A DNA stretch of 61,539 bases from Jaenimonas drosophilae (GCA_030849065.1 JASAON010001570.1:1-61539); one strand, 5' to 3'; positions 36,370 to 48,400 are shown, numbered from the stretch's first letter. A program made the numbers and translations. The notes: generated by a model not told the origin, from the letters alone.

Positions 36370-39297
36370 ATGGAAGTCCCGGGCCTATTTTTGATTGCCC
36401 AGCTGGAAAATCCAGATTTCAATGGCAAGCCGGCGGATGTGTGCGAGATGTTGTGTCTGAGCTTTCTTCAGGTGTACGTTACCAAAGCAGAGAGTAGCCA
36501 TGATTCTCGAAAGTTTTCACAGGCCTCGAGAGAGGAAGGAATGCTCACGATGGCGAAGGCCGTTCGCCTGTTCTACGAAAAGGCGAGTATCCCTGAGTAC
36601 AAGGCATTTTTTCGTGGATCACAGCACGCGTCAAGCACTGCCATTTTTGTTCATAAGTTGCTTGAGTCGTTAACGGGTAACTCCCAGTTGTGGTTCCGTA
36701 AGCTTCAAATGGAGAGTCTCGACAGCTGCCGTGCAGTAGTTAGCGCGATTGATTGCGCGTCGTGCCAATCTTTTGCCCCGGGCATCATCTCTTCCATTAT
36801 CAAGTACACGAAGCGAGCGAACGAGGGAAAGGATTCACCTCGAGTGCGTCTGCGTGCAATTGAGCTTCTTCGAGCGACCCTTGATGTGTCCTTCTCCTCC
36901 GTTGGGAACCCCGGATGGTGGGATACTGCGATTGGCCATCTACACGGCGGATTGAAGGCCATTTTGGATCCCTCCGCTATTGTACGGGATGCGTATAATC
37001 ATGCGTGCATGGACTCACTCCTTCAGCTAGTATCCTCTCTTCTTCTCACCGAACCACTTCAAAACACCTCGGGAGTGCCAACGAGAGCTGCCTTGTCAGA
37101 GACCTTGCAGGCAGCCTACCTAGTTCTGGAAAACCTGGTCCACCTTCGTCACTTGAGTGACGCTGTCACTGAGGAAGGTACGACGCCTGGTCAAAGCCGC
37201 CAGAAGGACATAAGCCTGGTTTTGAATCCTCACACCACGTGCAGCACCATCGGCACCCTCTCCGGAGAACCCCTGATGCACGCTGCGACAAGTGCCCTTC
37301 GTCACCGAGAGATTCGTCAGCACCTCATTTCTTCAGAGAATAGTGTTAATCTTATGCGAAGCGTGTTTCAAAAGTGTACTCGTTTTGTTGGAATAAGTAT
37401 GACTGCGGAAGACCTCAGCACGGATCGCGTGCCACGCCAACATCCTGCTGGTGTTGTGGATGAATTCTTGGAGTGCCTGGCTCACAGTTTGGCTGAGTTT
37501 CCAGTCGACGCAGACAACAACGAAGAAACTGCTGGTGAGTCAATCACAAATGCTCTTCTGGATGATAGCAATACAATGCTTGAGGATTGGGATCTGTACA
37601 TGGCGCACCCGGCGACCATCTACACAACGGCACGTTTTTTCATGTGGCAATTCAAACCTATTCCAAGACACCTTCGTCCATTTTTTGGTGATGCTTCCGA
37701 TGCTACGGATTCATTCCCCACTCCCGTGGATTTCGTGACGACGGGAGCTTTTGAGCACTTTTGGACTATTCTCGCTCAGCCCCACCTGTGGAATGTAGAG
37801 GAGGATGAAAACCTCTGCAGCTTTCAACAACTACAACATCGTCGTACAGTTGCGTGTTGCATCCTTCGTGCACTGAATGTGATGTCATCTACCATCATGG
37901 AACCTGCGGTTTTGATGGGCGAGGCAGGAATTCATGCATTCCGTCGTGTGGGTGTCGTGACCTTGTACCTGATCCTGGAGAAAGCTGCGGCAGGTAATGA
38001 AGTGCACACTGCTGCCATGCACTGCCTCGAGGCGTATGGCCGCGCTGCGCACATTACCCCACTGGAGTACTTCATCAGCTCGAGCGCTCTCATCGTGGAT
38101 GACGCGTCACGTGCAATCAAGGAGGAGAGCTTGCGTCGAACAGCTGTGAGTGTGCTCCGTGGTGCCATCTCCTACGTGGTGGAATCTGTGGCCATGGTGT
38201 CCGACCAATCCAATCGTTTCACCCGTAGTGCCTCCTTTGTGGGCACAAACCTCTCATCCTTTCTTCTTGTGCAGCAACGCATGTCGTCAGGTGAGATGGC
38301 AGCATTACTGAAAACGCAGTGTGTTCCTGCGAACTACGTTTCATGTCTATCGGATTTCGTGTCAGCTGCCGTTGGGGTGACCACGGAGTGCATGCAGATT
38401 GCCAAGTTGGAGGGAAGCCAGTGCGGAGTGCGTGCCGCCCTCATTCTTCTACGTGACTGCTTCGATATCACGTCACTCTTGAACTTCTCCACGCCGCTCT
38501 TGGCGATGGATGAGGATCAGGAACGGGAATCCACGTCTCAGAATCCTCAGTTGCAGCTCCTCCAGTTGAAGTGCCACCATGCCATGCTTCAGATTCTGGC
38601 CTTCTGCACAAGCTGCGATGACGCAGCACCCCTGGCCATTGAGGCCTGTGTGCATGGCTTTACCGCATTCGTCACGAACGACGCTGCTGTTCGATGGGCA
38701 CGAGAATTTATGAAGGAGGAGCAGACCCGCCTTGCTGCCGCTCACGCGAAGTCGTCCAGTTCAAAGAAGACGGAGCAGCCGAGCGAAGAAGAAGAAGAAG
38801 CGCAACAGTCTCTTCCTCCACCCCCGGAGACGCCATGGGACCTCCCCGGATGTCATATCGTGTTGCCTCGAAGTCAACTGAAGACGGTATATCGCGTCTA
38901 TCTGTCCTTTCTGGCCATACTGAAGGAGCCCATTACACTACTTACTACAACGCCGTATTCACCAAAAACACGAACCAAGCTTCAGCAACGTATGCTAGAA
39001 GCTATTCCACTGACGCCAACCGTGTTCGCAGTATTGGATGGACTTGAGGGCTTGGGGCATCTGGCTCACGACTTCCTCATTCACCGCTACGTGAGTGACG
39101 TACTACCTTTGGTGCTGGTGTGGCACGCACGCGGAACGGTGATGTCCATCCCAACCGATCGAGAAATTAGGCTCCAGAAGGCTACCGAGCTCTTCGCAGA
39201 GAGGCTCCATCGGGCATGTTCGTCACAGCTCAAGACCGATGTGGAGGTGCAGTGCGCTGCTTACTTCACACTGGCTGTGGGCAAAGGCGCTCAGTGA
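36370..39297 (+). CDS. HEAT-repeat protein, TTI1-like
   Basis: 975 residues from the ATG at 36370; the longer frame begins inside the upstream gene and is rejected. The whole protein is helical repeat without enzyme motifs. Parts resemble TELO2-interacting protein 1: SPRVRLRAIELLRATLDV near the N-terminus, and near the C-terminus LDGLEGLGHLAHDFLIHRYV followed by SDVLPLVLVW, which parallels the 'DFL-R-DVWP' region of TTI1. TTI1 works with TELO2 and TTI2 to mature PIKK kinases including TOR. A charged Ser/Lys/Glu/Gln linker at about residues 790-830 separates the final domain. Another HEAT protein such as an importin is the main alternative, hence moderate confidence in the name, high in the gene. 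Confidence 0.5.
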   Translation: MEVPGLFLIAQLENPDFNGKPADVCEMLCLSFLQVYVTKAESSHDSRKFSQASREEGMLTMAKAVRLFYEKASIPEYKAFFRGSQHASSTAIFVHKLLESLTGNSQLWFRKLQMESLDSCRAVVSAIDCASCQSFAPGIISSIIKYTKRANEGKDSPRVRLRAIELLRATLDVSFSSVGNPGWWDTAIGHLHGGLKAILDPSAIVRDAYNHACMDSLLQLVSSLLLTEPLQNTSGVPTRAALSETLQAAYLVLENLVHLRHLSDAVTEEGTTPGQSRQKDISLVLNPHTTCSTIGTLSGEPLMHAATSALRHREIRQHLISSENSVNLMRSVFQKCTRFVGISMTAEDLSTDRVPRQHPAGVVDEFLECLAHSLAEFPVDADNNEETAGESITNALLDDSNTMLEDWDLYMAHPATIYTTARFFMWQFKPIPRHLRPFFGDASDATDSFPTPVDFVTTGAFEHFWTILAQPHLWNVEEDENLCSFQQLQHRRTVACCILRALNVMSSTIMEPAVLMGEAGIHAFRRVGVVTLYLILEKAAAGNEVHTAAMHCLEAYGRAAHITPLEYFISSSALIVDDASRAIKEESLRRTAVSVLRGAISYVVESVAMVSDQSNRFTRSASFVGTNLSSFLLVQQRMSSGEMAALLKTQCVPANYVSCLSDFVSAAVGVTTECMQIAKLEGSQCGVRAALILLRDCFDITSLLNFSTPLLAMDEDQERESTSQNPQLQLLQLKCHHAMLQILAFCTSCDDAAPLAIEACVHGFTAFVTNDAAVRWAREFMKEEQTRLAAAHAKSSSSKKTEQPSEEEEEAQQSLPPPPETPWDLPGCHIVLPRSQLKTVYRVYLSFLAILKEPITLLTTTPYSPKTRTKLQQRMLEAIPLTPTVFAVLDGLEGLGHLAHDFLIHRYVSDVLPLVLVWHARGTVMSIPTDREIRLQKATELFAERLHRACSSQLKTDVEVQCAAYFTLAVGKGAQ

Positions 39298-39600
39298 GTT
39301 GCTCACTGTGTGCCATGCACACTCACTCAAGCATACACAGATGTATCATGCAATATCACTTCATGCCCGTGCTGCTGAGTTGTTTCCTGACACTAAATGA
39401 ATACCTGCGCTTCTGATATCATCTTCGTTTGATAAAGCTATCTTCTTTTCAGAAAGTGTGGTGTTGACAGTACCGTCACGCCCTTGGTTCTTCACAACTT
39501 TGTACTCAACGCAACCATTCATATAGACTTTTAGTGTTAATCATAGAAGAATATCAGATTTATCAACATTTTATCATTCTCAGATCTACCCGAGTGACTT
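39298..39600 (+). promoter_or_regulatory. Spacer with predicted spliced-leader acceptor for SCC2
   Basis: A pyrimidine tract TCTTCTTTTC at 39441-39450 is followed at once by AG at 39451-39452, giving a 148-base 5' UTR to the ATG at 39601. The rest of the 303-base spacer shows nothing else. Confidence 0.6.
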
Positions 39601-42600
39601 ATGCTACCTGTACGTACTAGCGCCGTTGACGCCAAACCACGGCCGCCACTTGTCACTCTGCAGAACGCCATAGATCCGCTTCCGCAGCTCCTGCTGTCAT
39701 TTCCTATGCCACAACTCATAGTGCCTACATGCGTATCTGCGGATGGGGCCGTGCAGCATCTCTATCGAGGCGCCTCGGCAGCGGTATCCGAAACGGAGGA
39801 GACAATGGCTGAGGATGTGGCTCGTGAAGCGGTGAAGGGCTTTTCGGAGCTCATTGGTTGTGGCAGGTACTCACAGTTCCTGCATGAAGCACTGACAGCA
39901 GAGGAAGGGTCTGTCTCATGTGACAGTGCCTCTGGACAGAGCGAGGGAGCCACAGAATCGAGTGAAGCGGCTCGGGCCCCTACCGTGGCGACGGTGGTCG
40001 ATCAGAAGATGGAGCGCGACTTGCGGGCCGCCGTCACGTCACGTGGACCCCCGAGGGGGCCCGTCAATCGAGGAGCATCCTGTCCTCCGATGGCGGATGG
40101 CCCAGCAGACAGTTGGAGCCATGCCCTACCAAAAATGGCTCTACGCCCACGTTGTCCCGTTCCTCCTTCAGCAGATGTCGCACCGCCTGCGTCAGAGACG
40201 CGGGAGAGCTGCCGGGTACGACGTAGTCGTGGTGCCGGGAGCGTCACCAGCTCGCATGAATTGTCACCCCTGGAAGACCAAAAATCGCAGGTGATCACCC
40301 AAACTTCTCTGATGAAGGAGCTGATTGCTGCACCACCCAGAACGATACTGAGTTTTGAAAGAATGCTTCAAGCGGTGTCAGCACTGTCTCTGGATGTTCA
40401 GGCATTTGATGGGGTGGAACCACAGGCTGTGCGCGAGGCACTGGTGTATTGGGCAAACGAAGGTCAACAACTCATGAATGATGGGGAAGTGCGCTCTAGC
40501 GAAGCACACCACGATCCGAAGACATCTCCATGCCGTGCTGTCATGCAAGGTCTCCTATGCTGTTCTTGCTTGTCGCATCGATCTTTTCTGACGGAGTGGG
40601 TGTCGGAGGGCCTTGTGAGCAACCTCATTACGCTTCTTGCCTTCACTATCCGTGGAACTGGTCATGCTCTTGCGGCAGCTGAGTCAACACACGCCGCAAC
40701 CGGTGGCCCCGATGCTCTACTGTGGTGGTGTACGCAGCTGCGGCAATACCTGCGCTGCTTCACTGTGATGACTTGTCATCAGACGCTGCAGGTGATCTCG
40801 GATACCGATTTAGTTCGTCTGGAGGAGCTCGTGACACAATGCATGTTAACCATCCCACAGCGCAGCCGAACCAAAGGATGCCTCATGCAATACGCCGCCT
40901 ACGTCATGGAGAGTGCGGTGTTTCTCTATCGTTGTGTGTGGAATCGACTATCGCTGCAACGTGGTGTGTGTGGGGCATCATTCTTCACCCGACTAGTTAC
41001 CACAGATTTGATGGCGGTTCGCTGCCACACACTGGAGGATGGAGGTGCTAAGGTTATGCCGTTGACCGCGGCAGTTCTCGCAGCGGCTCAGTCAGTTCCC
41101 ATTGATTCGGAGTCAATCTCTGGGCTGCATGTTGTGCGCTTTCAAAAGCAATTTGCTCAGTGGGCATCTCTAATCCTTCAGCATCTCCTACTGAACCCAC
41201 TCAGTCAAAGTCACGAGGCAACAGAGAGTGCAGACCAGGCAGGCACCATTGTGGTGCAGCTGTTCGAGGATTTGGCCGAAATGTTGGGAATGCTGGAGTG
41301 GCCTGGAGCCGACCCACTTCTTCGAACATGCGTCGTGGCATTGACGCGCTTGTGCTTTAGCTCAGAATCTACCAAGCTTTCTACGGACTATCCTACGGGA
41401 TCTGTGACTCCAAAATGCCGATCGATTGCAGTGGATGCGCTGGCTCACGTGGCGTACAAGCTCGTGGACCCTGAGAACATTGTGGCGCGCATGCTTCTCA
41501 TGGTAACTGAAGACCAAGGATCGGAGCAGGACGGGCTGCAGCGCATCCTCCCAGAAACCACTTTGTGTGCAGAGAATTGGCTTGGCCGCATCACACAACA
41601 AAAGGATCCAAAACAGGACTGCGACAGTCAGGAAGCAGGCCTCTCGGCCATGGAGCAGCTCGAAGGATGCCTCTACGCAGCTCTGTCAGATCGTCATCAG
41701 CAGCATCAATCCGCTTTAGATATGGCTTCTGAGTGGTACCATCTGCGTGCCGCTCATCTCTTCCTTTGGTCATCCTTTCACGAGCACGCCCGCCATTCAA
41801 TTAGTGAGGCGAACCAGATCCCTCGTCTACCAGAGTCTGTATTGGAGGAGCTTGTGCGACGACCCGCTACAGGTGTACCATCGGATCGTCCCGTTGCGAT
41901 GGGCGACCCTCTTCGCATGTGGTCGATTGCGATTGGCTCACGAATGGACCTTTCCATGCTCGGTCCTCGTCTACGACACATGACGGTTTCGTGTTTGGTC
42001 TCTCTCTTTCACCAAAAAGATGCAGATGGGGCAGAGATTGCCATACCAGACCAGTTAGCCAAACGAGTGCTGCTGCACCTGACACGACTGATTCGCCTGA
42101 GTCCAGCGCTACATCGTGTTGTGTGGCCAATTTGCCGTCAATGTGTGCGAGATGACAGTGCACGTGTGAGGGAGGCCATTATTCCCATCCTGCTTGCACT
42201 ACTGGACACGGCACTACCTACAGCGGCTAGTTCTATTGGAGTCCTTCCTGACATGGTTGACACCGCCATGGATATCTTCAGCACGTTGCTCCACTTACTT
42301 GAGGACCGGAGCGTGGCTGTAGTTTCACGTGCCATCTCCGCATTAGAGGCGCTGCTCACAGAGAGTCGCCACGACCAGTTTCTTCACGCTACACCGAGAA
42401 CTGGCGGGATCATCCGTTTTGCCCAGAACAAGCTGCTGGCCTTTGCTTCGCCAGAGGCTGACCAGCGGCTTCAGACAGAGGTAGCTCGACTCTTTACGCA
42501 ACGCTGGGCCGTAACCCTTTATGAGGATGCAACTGTGTCGGCAGGAACACAGACCGCGACAGAGCTCATCTCGTTGATTCAAATGGAAGGGATGGAGTTT

Positions 42601-45087
42601 CCATTCGACATGGCTGACAACAATCGTGTGCAGCAACTACTTCATCAAGTGTATCAGCTTAATCACCCGCAGGACCGCACCACAGCCAACGCTCGCCGAC
42701 GTGTAGGAAAAGGCATCGTCGAAGTGGAGCAGCTGCACCATGCCTTCCGTTCAACGTCTCGCGCACTGTGGGATCGCTTTCAGGCGAACAGCAGCGTGGA
42801 AGAGGCTGCAGCCAGCTTGGCTACTCTGCATGCATTCGCACTCGTCTGCCCAGCGTGGGCTGACCCGTTAGTGGAGGTAGTGCAGCAGGCACTAGTGTTC
42901 CCCCCTCCAGCTGATTCACCGCTACACGATGCACCTGTTGAGCTGGTTGGATGTAGCATGTTCCACATGTGTCGAGTGGTGCATGCGATGCTCACGTCAG
43001 CACATCTAGCAACATTGTCCTTGGAACGACTATCCAAATCACTCACCATTCTTCTTTCCAAGTACGTTGGCCCGTACCAACAACGTGTCATTGTGGCATG
43101 TTGTGGTGCTCTAACGGCACTCATTACATGTGGTACGGCACATCAACCAATGCAGCACATCAACCGCCCCTACCTGTTACTGTGCTACTCACTGATGAAC
43201 TCTTACTATATCCAGCTGAAAGCACTTCTTCCGCGCTTGGCCGCTGCGGAGCACCGCGACCCTCAGAATGTCGCCTATGCGCTTCGATTTCTGTTTCTGC
43301 TGTCTGAGTTCGTGCGGAGGTATCCTGGATGGCGGCAGTCGAAGTTGCAGTCGTATCTTCCACTCACAGCGGACGAGCGTGGGCGGAACCTTGAACAGGG
43401 TGTGGGTGTCTGTGAGAACCTGTTCCAGACCGTGGAGGAGCTTCTCCGGTCTTGCCACAGGGATGACCGTGGCCGCCTTTTCCAGGTGTCGCTGCGATTG
43501 TTGTCGTCCTTGTCAATGGTCGATCCCACCAACTACCTCTACCGCTGTGAAGAACATCTTCAAGAAGCACTGAGTGAGTCTGGCGATGTATCAGTTCAGC
43601 AACAGGGTCTGAACTTCATTCGCGATTTTCTGGAAGACGAAGATCTTCGAGTTAACAGGGCCGCACAGCAGGATGCTGAAGGCAACACGAGACTTAAGGA
43701 GGCCACAGTGGAAGCTGTTGCACCGCCGCAGAAACGTGGCAAGCGGTCACGAAGCACTCGAGAGTCAGCGAAGCCCCGACCTTCGCCCACTATGCCTGGT
43801 TCGGAGGATCAGAATAGCGGATTATGTACGTGGATTATGCAAAAATTTCATGCCTCCATAGTAGCGTTGAGCATTAGTCAGCACAGCTCCGTTCGAACTA
43901 CTTGCATGAATGTGTTGCACATGGCTGCCCAAGGTGGCTTGCTGCCACCAATCAAGTACCTTGACGTACTGGTGGCTCTCAGTACCGATCCCGATGAACA
44001 GCTTCGTTCTTCTGCTCAGCAGTGCCTTTCCTCTCTCGGAACACAACACGAGGCTGCTCTGCAGTCACAAGTGTTCACAGGTATTCTTTGTGCCTACCGT
44101 CTGCATCACGCCTGCGGGAAGAACCTCATTGAGTCGGCAGTCCTCGCGTCAGGTGACAAGTGTAGTGTGTACGCTGGTGTGCTGGCAAACCTTCGCAAGC
44201 ATGGCCGTGAGACCCTGCTGAGCAGCCTGGTGCGCATCTTCTACCAGGAATCACGAGGACGTCCCACGATTGAGGGCCCGCAACCTGCACGCACATCACC
44301 ACTACAGCGAAAGTCTGTCACCACTTTCCTTGGCCACCTTGCCGCTGGCATCTCTTTTCTTCCGTGGACGCAGGAATCAACGGTTCAGCACGTGCTACAC
44401 CAGTGTCGCGTTGGGCTTGACTTGCATGGACAAAGCATGCTCGACGCCTGTGATGACTACACGTTGATGAAGGTGCAGAAGCTGCTGAGTTCTGGCTCGG
44501 AGAGCGCGGTGGTTGCCAATTTTGGTGTTTTTGTGTGGAGATGTACGGGGACAGTGCTGCTGTTCTACATCAGTCGGTTTCTTCAGCGTTCGATGCGAAC
44601 CCAGGCTGCAAAGGCTCGACGCAGCAACAATCGCGGAAACGTACCAGCCAACACCCCCTTTACTCTGGCGCTGGGCAAAGACGTTGCGGCAGCGGAGTGC
44701 TTTACCACAGCGCTGTCCACCTTTGTTGTCAGAACAGCGTCCATCACGGAGTTGCTGGAACGCCTTGACGCCGAGGATGAAGACTCATGGTCGTCTCTGC
44801 CGGTGCCCACCGAGCCGTTGATGGCTGGTCTGACGTTCATGAAGGAGGAGCTCACCACTGCCTTAGCGGAGGAGGAATCGCAGCCGGTGGAGAGGCTCAA
44901 GGCAACCGCCAAGGATAAGCAACGTGGACGCCCGTCCACTGGAAGTGTTGCATCTACGCACAAGAGACGCTCTCAGGTCATTCAGAGTGACAGTAGCAGC
45001 TGCTCTACACGGGCTACTTCTCTCTCCACAATCAGTGACAGCTCTGTATCTGTGGACAGCTCCTCAGATGATACGGAGCTTGAGTAG
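39601..45087 (+). CDS. SCC2: Cohesin loader SCC2 (NIPBL/Nipped-B)
   Basis: 1828 residues of HEAT repeats. The Nipped-B C-terminal domain is recognisable at about residues 1150-1560: QQRVIVACCGALTALITCG, YSLMNSYYIQLKALLP, ALRFLFLLSEFVRRY, GLNFIRDFLEDEDLRV, HSSVRTTCMNVLHMAAQGGL then LPPIKYLDVLVALSTDPDEQ, matching the family order block by block. Earlier, VWPICRQCVRDDSARVREAI is the family HEAT motif. SCC2 with SCC4 loads cohesin onto chromatin in the nucleus. The N-terminal 250 residues are low complexity, and the C-terminus is a Ser/Thr-rich basic-then-acidic tail (SRSTRES; SVSVDSSSDDTELE). No SCC4 gene is seen here. Start is the first ATG after the predicted acceptor. Confidence 0.93.
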   Translation: MLPVRTSAVDAKPRPPLVTLQNAIDPLPQLLLSFPMPQLIVPTCVSADGAVQHLYRGASAAVSETEETMAEDVAREAVKGFSELIGCGRYSQFLHEALTAEEGSVSCDSASGQSEGATESSEAARAPTVATVVDQKMERDLRAAVTSRGPPRGPVNRGASCPPMADGPADSWSHALPKMALRPRCPVPPSADVAPPASETRESCRVRRSRGAGSVTSSHELSPLEDQKSQVITQTSLMKELIAAPPRTILSFERMLQAVSALSLDVQAFDGVEPQAVREALVYWANEGQQLMNDGEVRSSEAHHDPKTSPCRAVMQGLLCCSCLSHRSFLTEWVSEGLVSNLITLLAFTIRGTGHALAAAESTHAATGGPDALLWWCTQLRQYLRCFTVMTCHQTLQVISDTDLVRLEELVTQCMLTIPQRSRTKGCLMQYAAYVMESAVFLYRCVWNRLSLQRGVCGASFFTRLVTTDLMAVRCHTLEDGGAKVMPLTAAVLAAAQSVPIDSESISGLHVVRFQKQFAQWASLILQHLLLNPLSQSHEATESADQAGTIVVQLFEDLAEMLGMLEWPGADPLLRTCVVALTRLCFSSESTKLSTDYPTGSVTPKCRSIAVDALAHVAYKLVDPENIVARMLLMVTEDQGSEQDGLQRILPETTLCAENWLGRITQQKDPKQDCDSQEAGLSAMEQLEGCLYAALSDRHQQHQSALDMASEWYHLRAAHLFLWSSFHEHARHSISEANQIPRLPESVLEELVRRPATGVPSDRPVAMGDPLRMWSIAIGSRMDLSMLGPRLRHMTVSCLVSLFHQKDADGAEIAIPDQLAKRVLLHLTRLIRLSPALHRVVWPICRQCVRDDSARVREAIIPILLALLDTALPTAASSIGVLPDMVDTAMDIFSTLLHLLEDRSVAVVSRAISALEALLTESRHDQFLHATPRTGGIIRFAQNKLLAFASPEADQRLQTEVARLFTQRWAVTLYEDATVSAGTQTATELISLIQMEGMEFPFDMADNNRVQQLLHQVYQLNHPQDRTTANARRRVGKGIVEVEQLHHAFRSTSRALWDRFQANSSVEEAAASLATLHAFALVCPAWADPLVEVVQQALVFPPPADSPLHDAPVELVGCSMFHMCRVVHAMLTSAHLATLSLERLSKSLTILLSKYVGPYQQRVIVACCGALTALITCGTAHQPMQHINRPYLLLCYSLMNSYYIQLKALLPRLAAAEHRDPQNVAYALRFLFLLSEFVRRYPGWRQSKLQSYLPLTADERGRNLEQGVGVCENLFQTVEELLRSCHRDDRGRLFQVSLRLLSSLSMVDPTNYLYRCEEHLQEALSESGDVSVQQQGLNFIRDFLEDEDLRVNRAAQQDAEGNTRLKEATVEAVAPPQKRGKRSRSTRESAKPRPSPTMPGSEDQNSGLCTWIMQKFHASIVALSISQHSSVRTTCMNVLHMAAQGGLLPPIKYLDVLVALSTDPDEQLRSSAQQCLSSLGTQHEAALQSQVFTGILCAYRLHHACGKNLIESAVLASGDKCSVYAGVLANLRKHGRETLLSSLVRIFYQESRGRPTIEGPQPARTSPLQRKSVTTFLGHLAAGISFLPWTQESTVQHVLHQCRVGLDLHGQSMLDACDDYTLMKVQKLLSSGSESAVVANFGVFVWRCTGTVLLFYISRFLQRSMRTQAAKARRSNNRGNVPANTPFTLALGKDVAAAECFTTALSTFVVRTASITELLERLDAEDEDSWSSLPVPTEPLMAGLTFMKEELTTALAEEESQPVERLKATAKDKQRGRPSTGSVASTHKRRSQVIQSDSSSCSTRATSLSTISDSSVSVDSSSDDTELE

Positions 45088-45424
45088 GTATCAACTCCTT
45101 ATTGGTTGTCATCACTTTTCATCCGCTCAGATTTTTCTCATCCGAGAGGCAATGGCTGATCGAGTCGGATCTTTGTCATCGTCACTGTGTGCCTATTAAG
45201 CTGATTCCTGATTGCTGCTTAACTAACTTTTGTGCCCCCTTTTTCTTGTCACCTCTTGTCTTGTTGTAGGCACATCTCACAAGATTAGTATCTCTTCTGT
45301 ACAATTTGCCCCATAGATCGCTTCTTGGCACGCATATATACCCACCCCTGGATAAGTGGGTTTGCTCGTTGGCACTTAACCAGAGCTCTGAGTAACTCTC
45401 TATAGTTCTCTTCTTGATCATTCC
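45088..45424. other. Intergenic region
   Basis: This is the SCC2 3' UTR and the 5' region of the next gene. It carries one strong acceptor (separate entry) and a second pyrimidine stretch near 45397-45423 directly before the start codon. No gene is seen. Confidence 0.6.
45233..45269 (+). promoter_or_regulatory. Predicted spliced-leader acceptor for the TFIIIC-like gene
   Basis: A long polypyrimidine tract (45233-45267, including CCCCCTTTTTCTTG) ends in the first AG at 45268-45269, 155 bases before the ATG at 45425. It is a textbook tract. Confidence 0.7.
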
Positions 45425-48400
45425 ATGTTTACGTCTGCACTTGACCACTGCATTCGCTTTATTGGGGTACATCCTGAAGGCGTTGGATGCACCTCAGGTG
45501 CGTTGGGTGACTTCATTTGCTACGATGTTCTTCCTTTTTGCGGTTGGGCACCAAATGCGACCCTCTGCGATGCCGTCGTCACGTTAATTCTTCGCGAACG
45601 GCCAGACGATGTGGCTGTGTGCCGCTGCGCCGCCAATGAGCCCAACATGCGCCTCACTTCAGAAGAAGCACTGGCGTTGCTAGCAGAGAACTCCAACCGA
45701 GTTCAGTGGACCGATGATAGTACGAATTCCTCCACGGATGATTCACTCTGGATATTAACCTTCTCTCCATCGCCAAGTCTTCGAGAGGAAGTGTTGGGTG
45801 TCAAACTGCACACGGAGAGTCGCCGGGGCACCTCCAACTACATGTCCGAGAGCGCTGTTCATGGAGTAGACAACCTTCTCGGTCCAAAGGGAAGTCAGCC
45901 ACTTGCGTCGGATGAGGACCGAAAAAAATACAAGCCACACACAATCACCAATGGCCTCAAGTGGATGCGCAACATGCGTCTTGTGACAGACTGCTATCTC
46001 TTCGACCCATCTACCAAGACGCTCATGTGCCGAACTTTTCCATCCTACGCTGCTCCGCTATCGGAGGTAGAGAAGCCCTTGTTCTACGTGGATGCAAATG
46101 TCGGGCCGCTACCCACTGAGAGGGCACAACAACGGTGCAATTATCCTCTGAATCACTACTTTGAGCGTAAGCGCCGCGCCAGTGCCACCTTTCCGTCTGT
46201 AGTGTTCGATCTCAGTTTGATTCGGTATGTGGTGAAGTCATCTCCTGACCGCAAGCTCCTCCTTCCCGATGCGATTCATGCTGTCTTCGCCTCACACAAC
46301 TTTACGGCCCTGGACTGGAGCGGCATGGGCAAGATTGATCGATCTCGATACCGTCGTATGCTGAACAGTGCGGGTCTGAGTGTGGTGGTCGCCAAGGTGG
46401 ACTTTCGTGGCCGCCTCCACGCGGTGCGGTTGGTGGTCCCGGAGGAAGACTTGGCCGCACATTTGGCACAAGGCGAACAATCAGAGGAGCCCGCGGCTTC
46501 TGAAGGTGAAGAAGATGAGAGAGAGGAGGGAGATCTCAAGATGGAACCCGATGACGATACTCCCATGACGGAACGGAAGGTGATTGATACTTGCGAGAAG
46601 TTGGCCATCGCCAACAGACCCCTTTTCGTTGCGCCACAGTACCCGCTTCTTCTTCAGGCTGTGCGCGAGGCCGAAGCACGACCCTTGGCGTTGACATCGG
46701 TCTACCCAGATATGCTCTTGTACGGTGAAGGGATGAAGCCACTGTTGGCCTACTTTGGTGCCTACTCCAAAACACGGCAAACCTTGAAGTCATCCTACAT
46801 GCGGGCGAAGAACTCCCGCGCCTTCACTCTGGTCTACGAGCGCAAGCACGGTGAACTCGAGGCACCGCCTAAGGTCTCACCCAAACTTGATTCACCAGCT
46901 CCAGAGACTTCCGCAGACAAGCTTCCCTCAGGCCTCTCTGAGTACTCTGTGAATCTTGTTTTGGATGCACTCCGGAGTGCCCCGCATCAAGCCCTCACCT
47001 TGAACAAGCTATCCACGATGGTCGATTTGACCCTCTTGCGACGCAAGATTCTGCCCTACCTCCGCTCCTCAAATCAGGTTGACACTACTGGGTACTCCCC
47101 AAAAGGAAAGCGCCGCGTTGGTATCATCACGCTGAACGGAGTGTCACTGAGTGAATCCACCATGGCACGCATTATTGAATCGGAAGCAAAGGAAAAGGAA
47201 CTTAGCCCTACCATGGCTAAGGCAAGTCACATGGTGCAGACCAAGCTGGTGCTTCAGCGTCTTCCAGCAATGGTGGAAGGAAGCTCTCGTTCCACGGAGG
47301 TGGAGCGACTGTTGGTCCCCGGAAGGCGGTCGCAGAAACTTGTGAGTCAGCTCATCATGGTGCGCAATGGATTCTCGAGGAACTCACTCTACCGCGCTGG
47401 CCGTCTTCATTTGGAATTATGGAAGCAGCTTTTTGATGGCGATCAACTTCGTCGACGCGATGTTTCATGGGAAGACAAGGCAACCCTCACTGCACGTCAT
47501 GTGCTAGAACACATGAGTCTGAGTACCTTTTGTATCGTGATTGGCCTTCCGACGGTGGATCTTGGGTCTGTTCTCAAGTACGATGGTCAGTGGGGGACAC
47601 CCATGTGTGATCAGCCACCAACGATTCAGGCTTGGTGCCGAAGTCAAGGAACACACACTCTGCTGCACAGTCTGGGCGAGCTCCAGGAACGAGGACTCAT
47701 CAAGAGCTCACGCCGTATCACAGCGGTGATGTGGACACCGCTGGACGAAATTGACTTTGTGGTGTCGGATCACTGCCAGCTGGATGAAGAAACCGGTATT
47801 CTCTACGCACCTCACTACACCCCATCCTCCACGGCATACATGTGCTTGCTCTTCTGGCGTCCACTGTGGAACGCGGTATCTCATACACACGCCATACTTC
47901 GCCACGTAACGAGCATCTACAATGTTGACAGCAATATCTCCATTCCTCGCATGGTCGCCCTGGCCCGTCTGCTGAGGATGGATCACTCTTTGCTTGCTGA
48001 GGCACTTTACCAAAGTTGCGGTATGCGCAGCCGACGGAATAAGGACTCCACAGCATTGGAAGATGGCGTACGTACACATTTGCCTGCAATGCGTGATGGC
48101 CGTCGACGCCGAACAAAGATTCATCGTTCTGAGGTCTCCGTTGCCACGGTTTTTGGCAAAATTCAAAACATATTCCGGGATGGTCATCCGACACGTCGTC
48201 TGAAGGACTTGCTTGGATTCCTGGGTAGAACTCGTCGTAATGCTCTGATCGCTGCCAACCTTGTCGGAGATTCCGAGTGTGAGAGCACCGCAGTGTATAA
48301 TCGTCGTGTCAATCGAAGTGTTTCTCATTTGGGAGTTCTCGGGGAGCTGGTGAATCGTCTGTCGTCTCGCAGAGTGCCGGGGGGTAGCTCTACCTCTGCA

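Noticed and set aside
47708..48328. 206-codon antisense frame in the TFIIIC-like gene
   Set aside because: Opposite strand to a long sense frame in a unidirectional block and without family resemblance.
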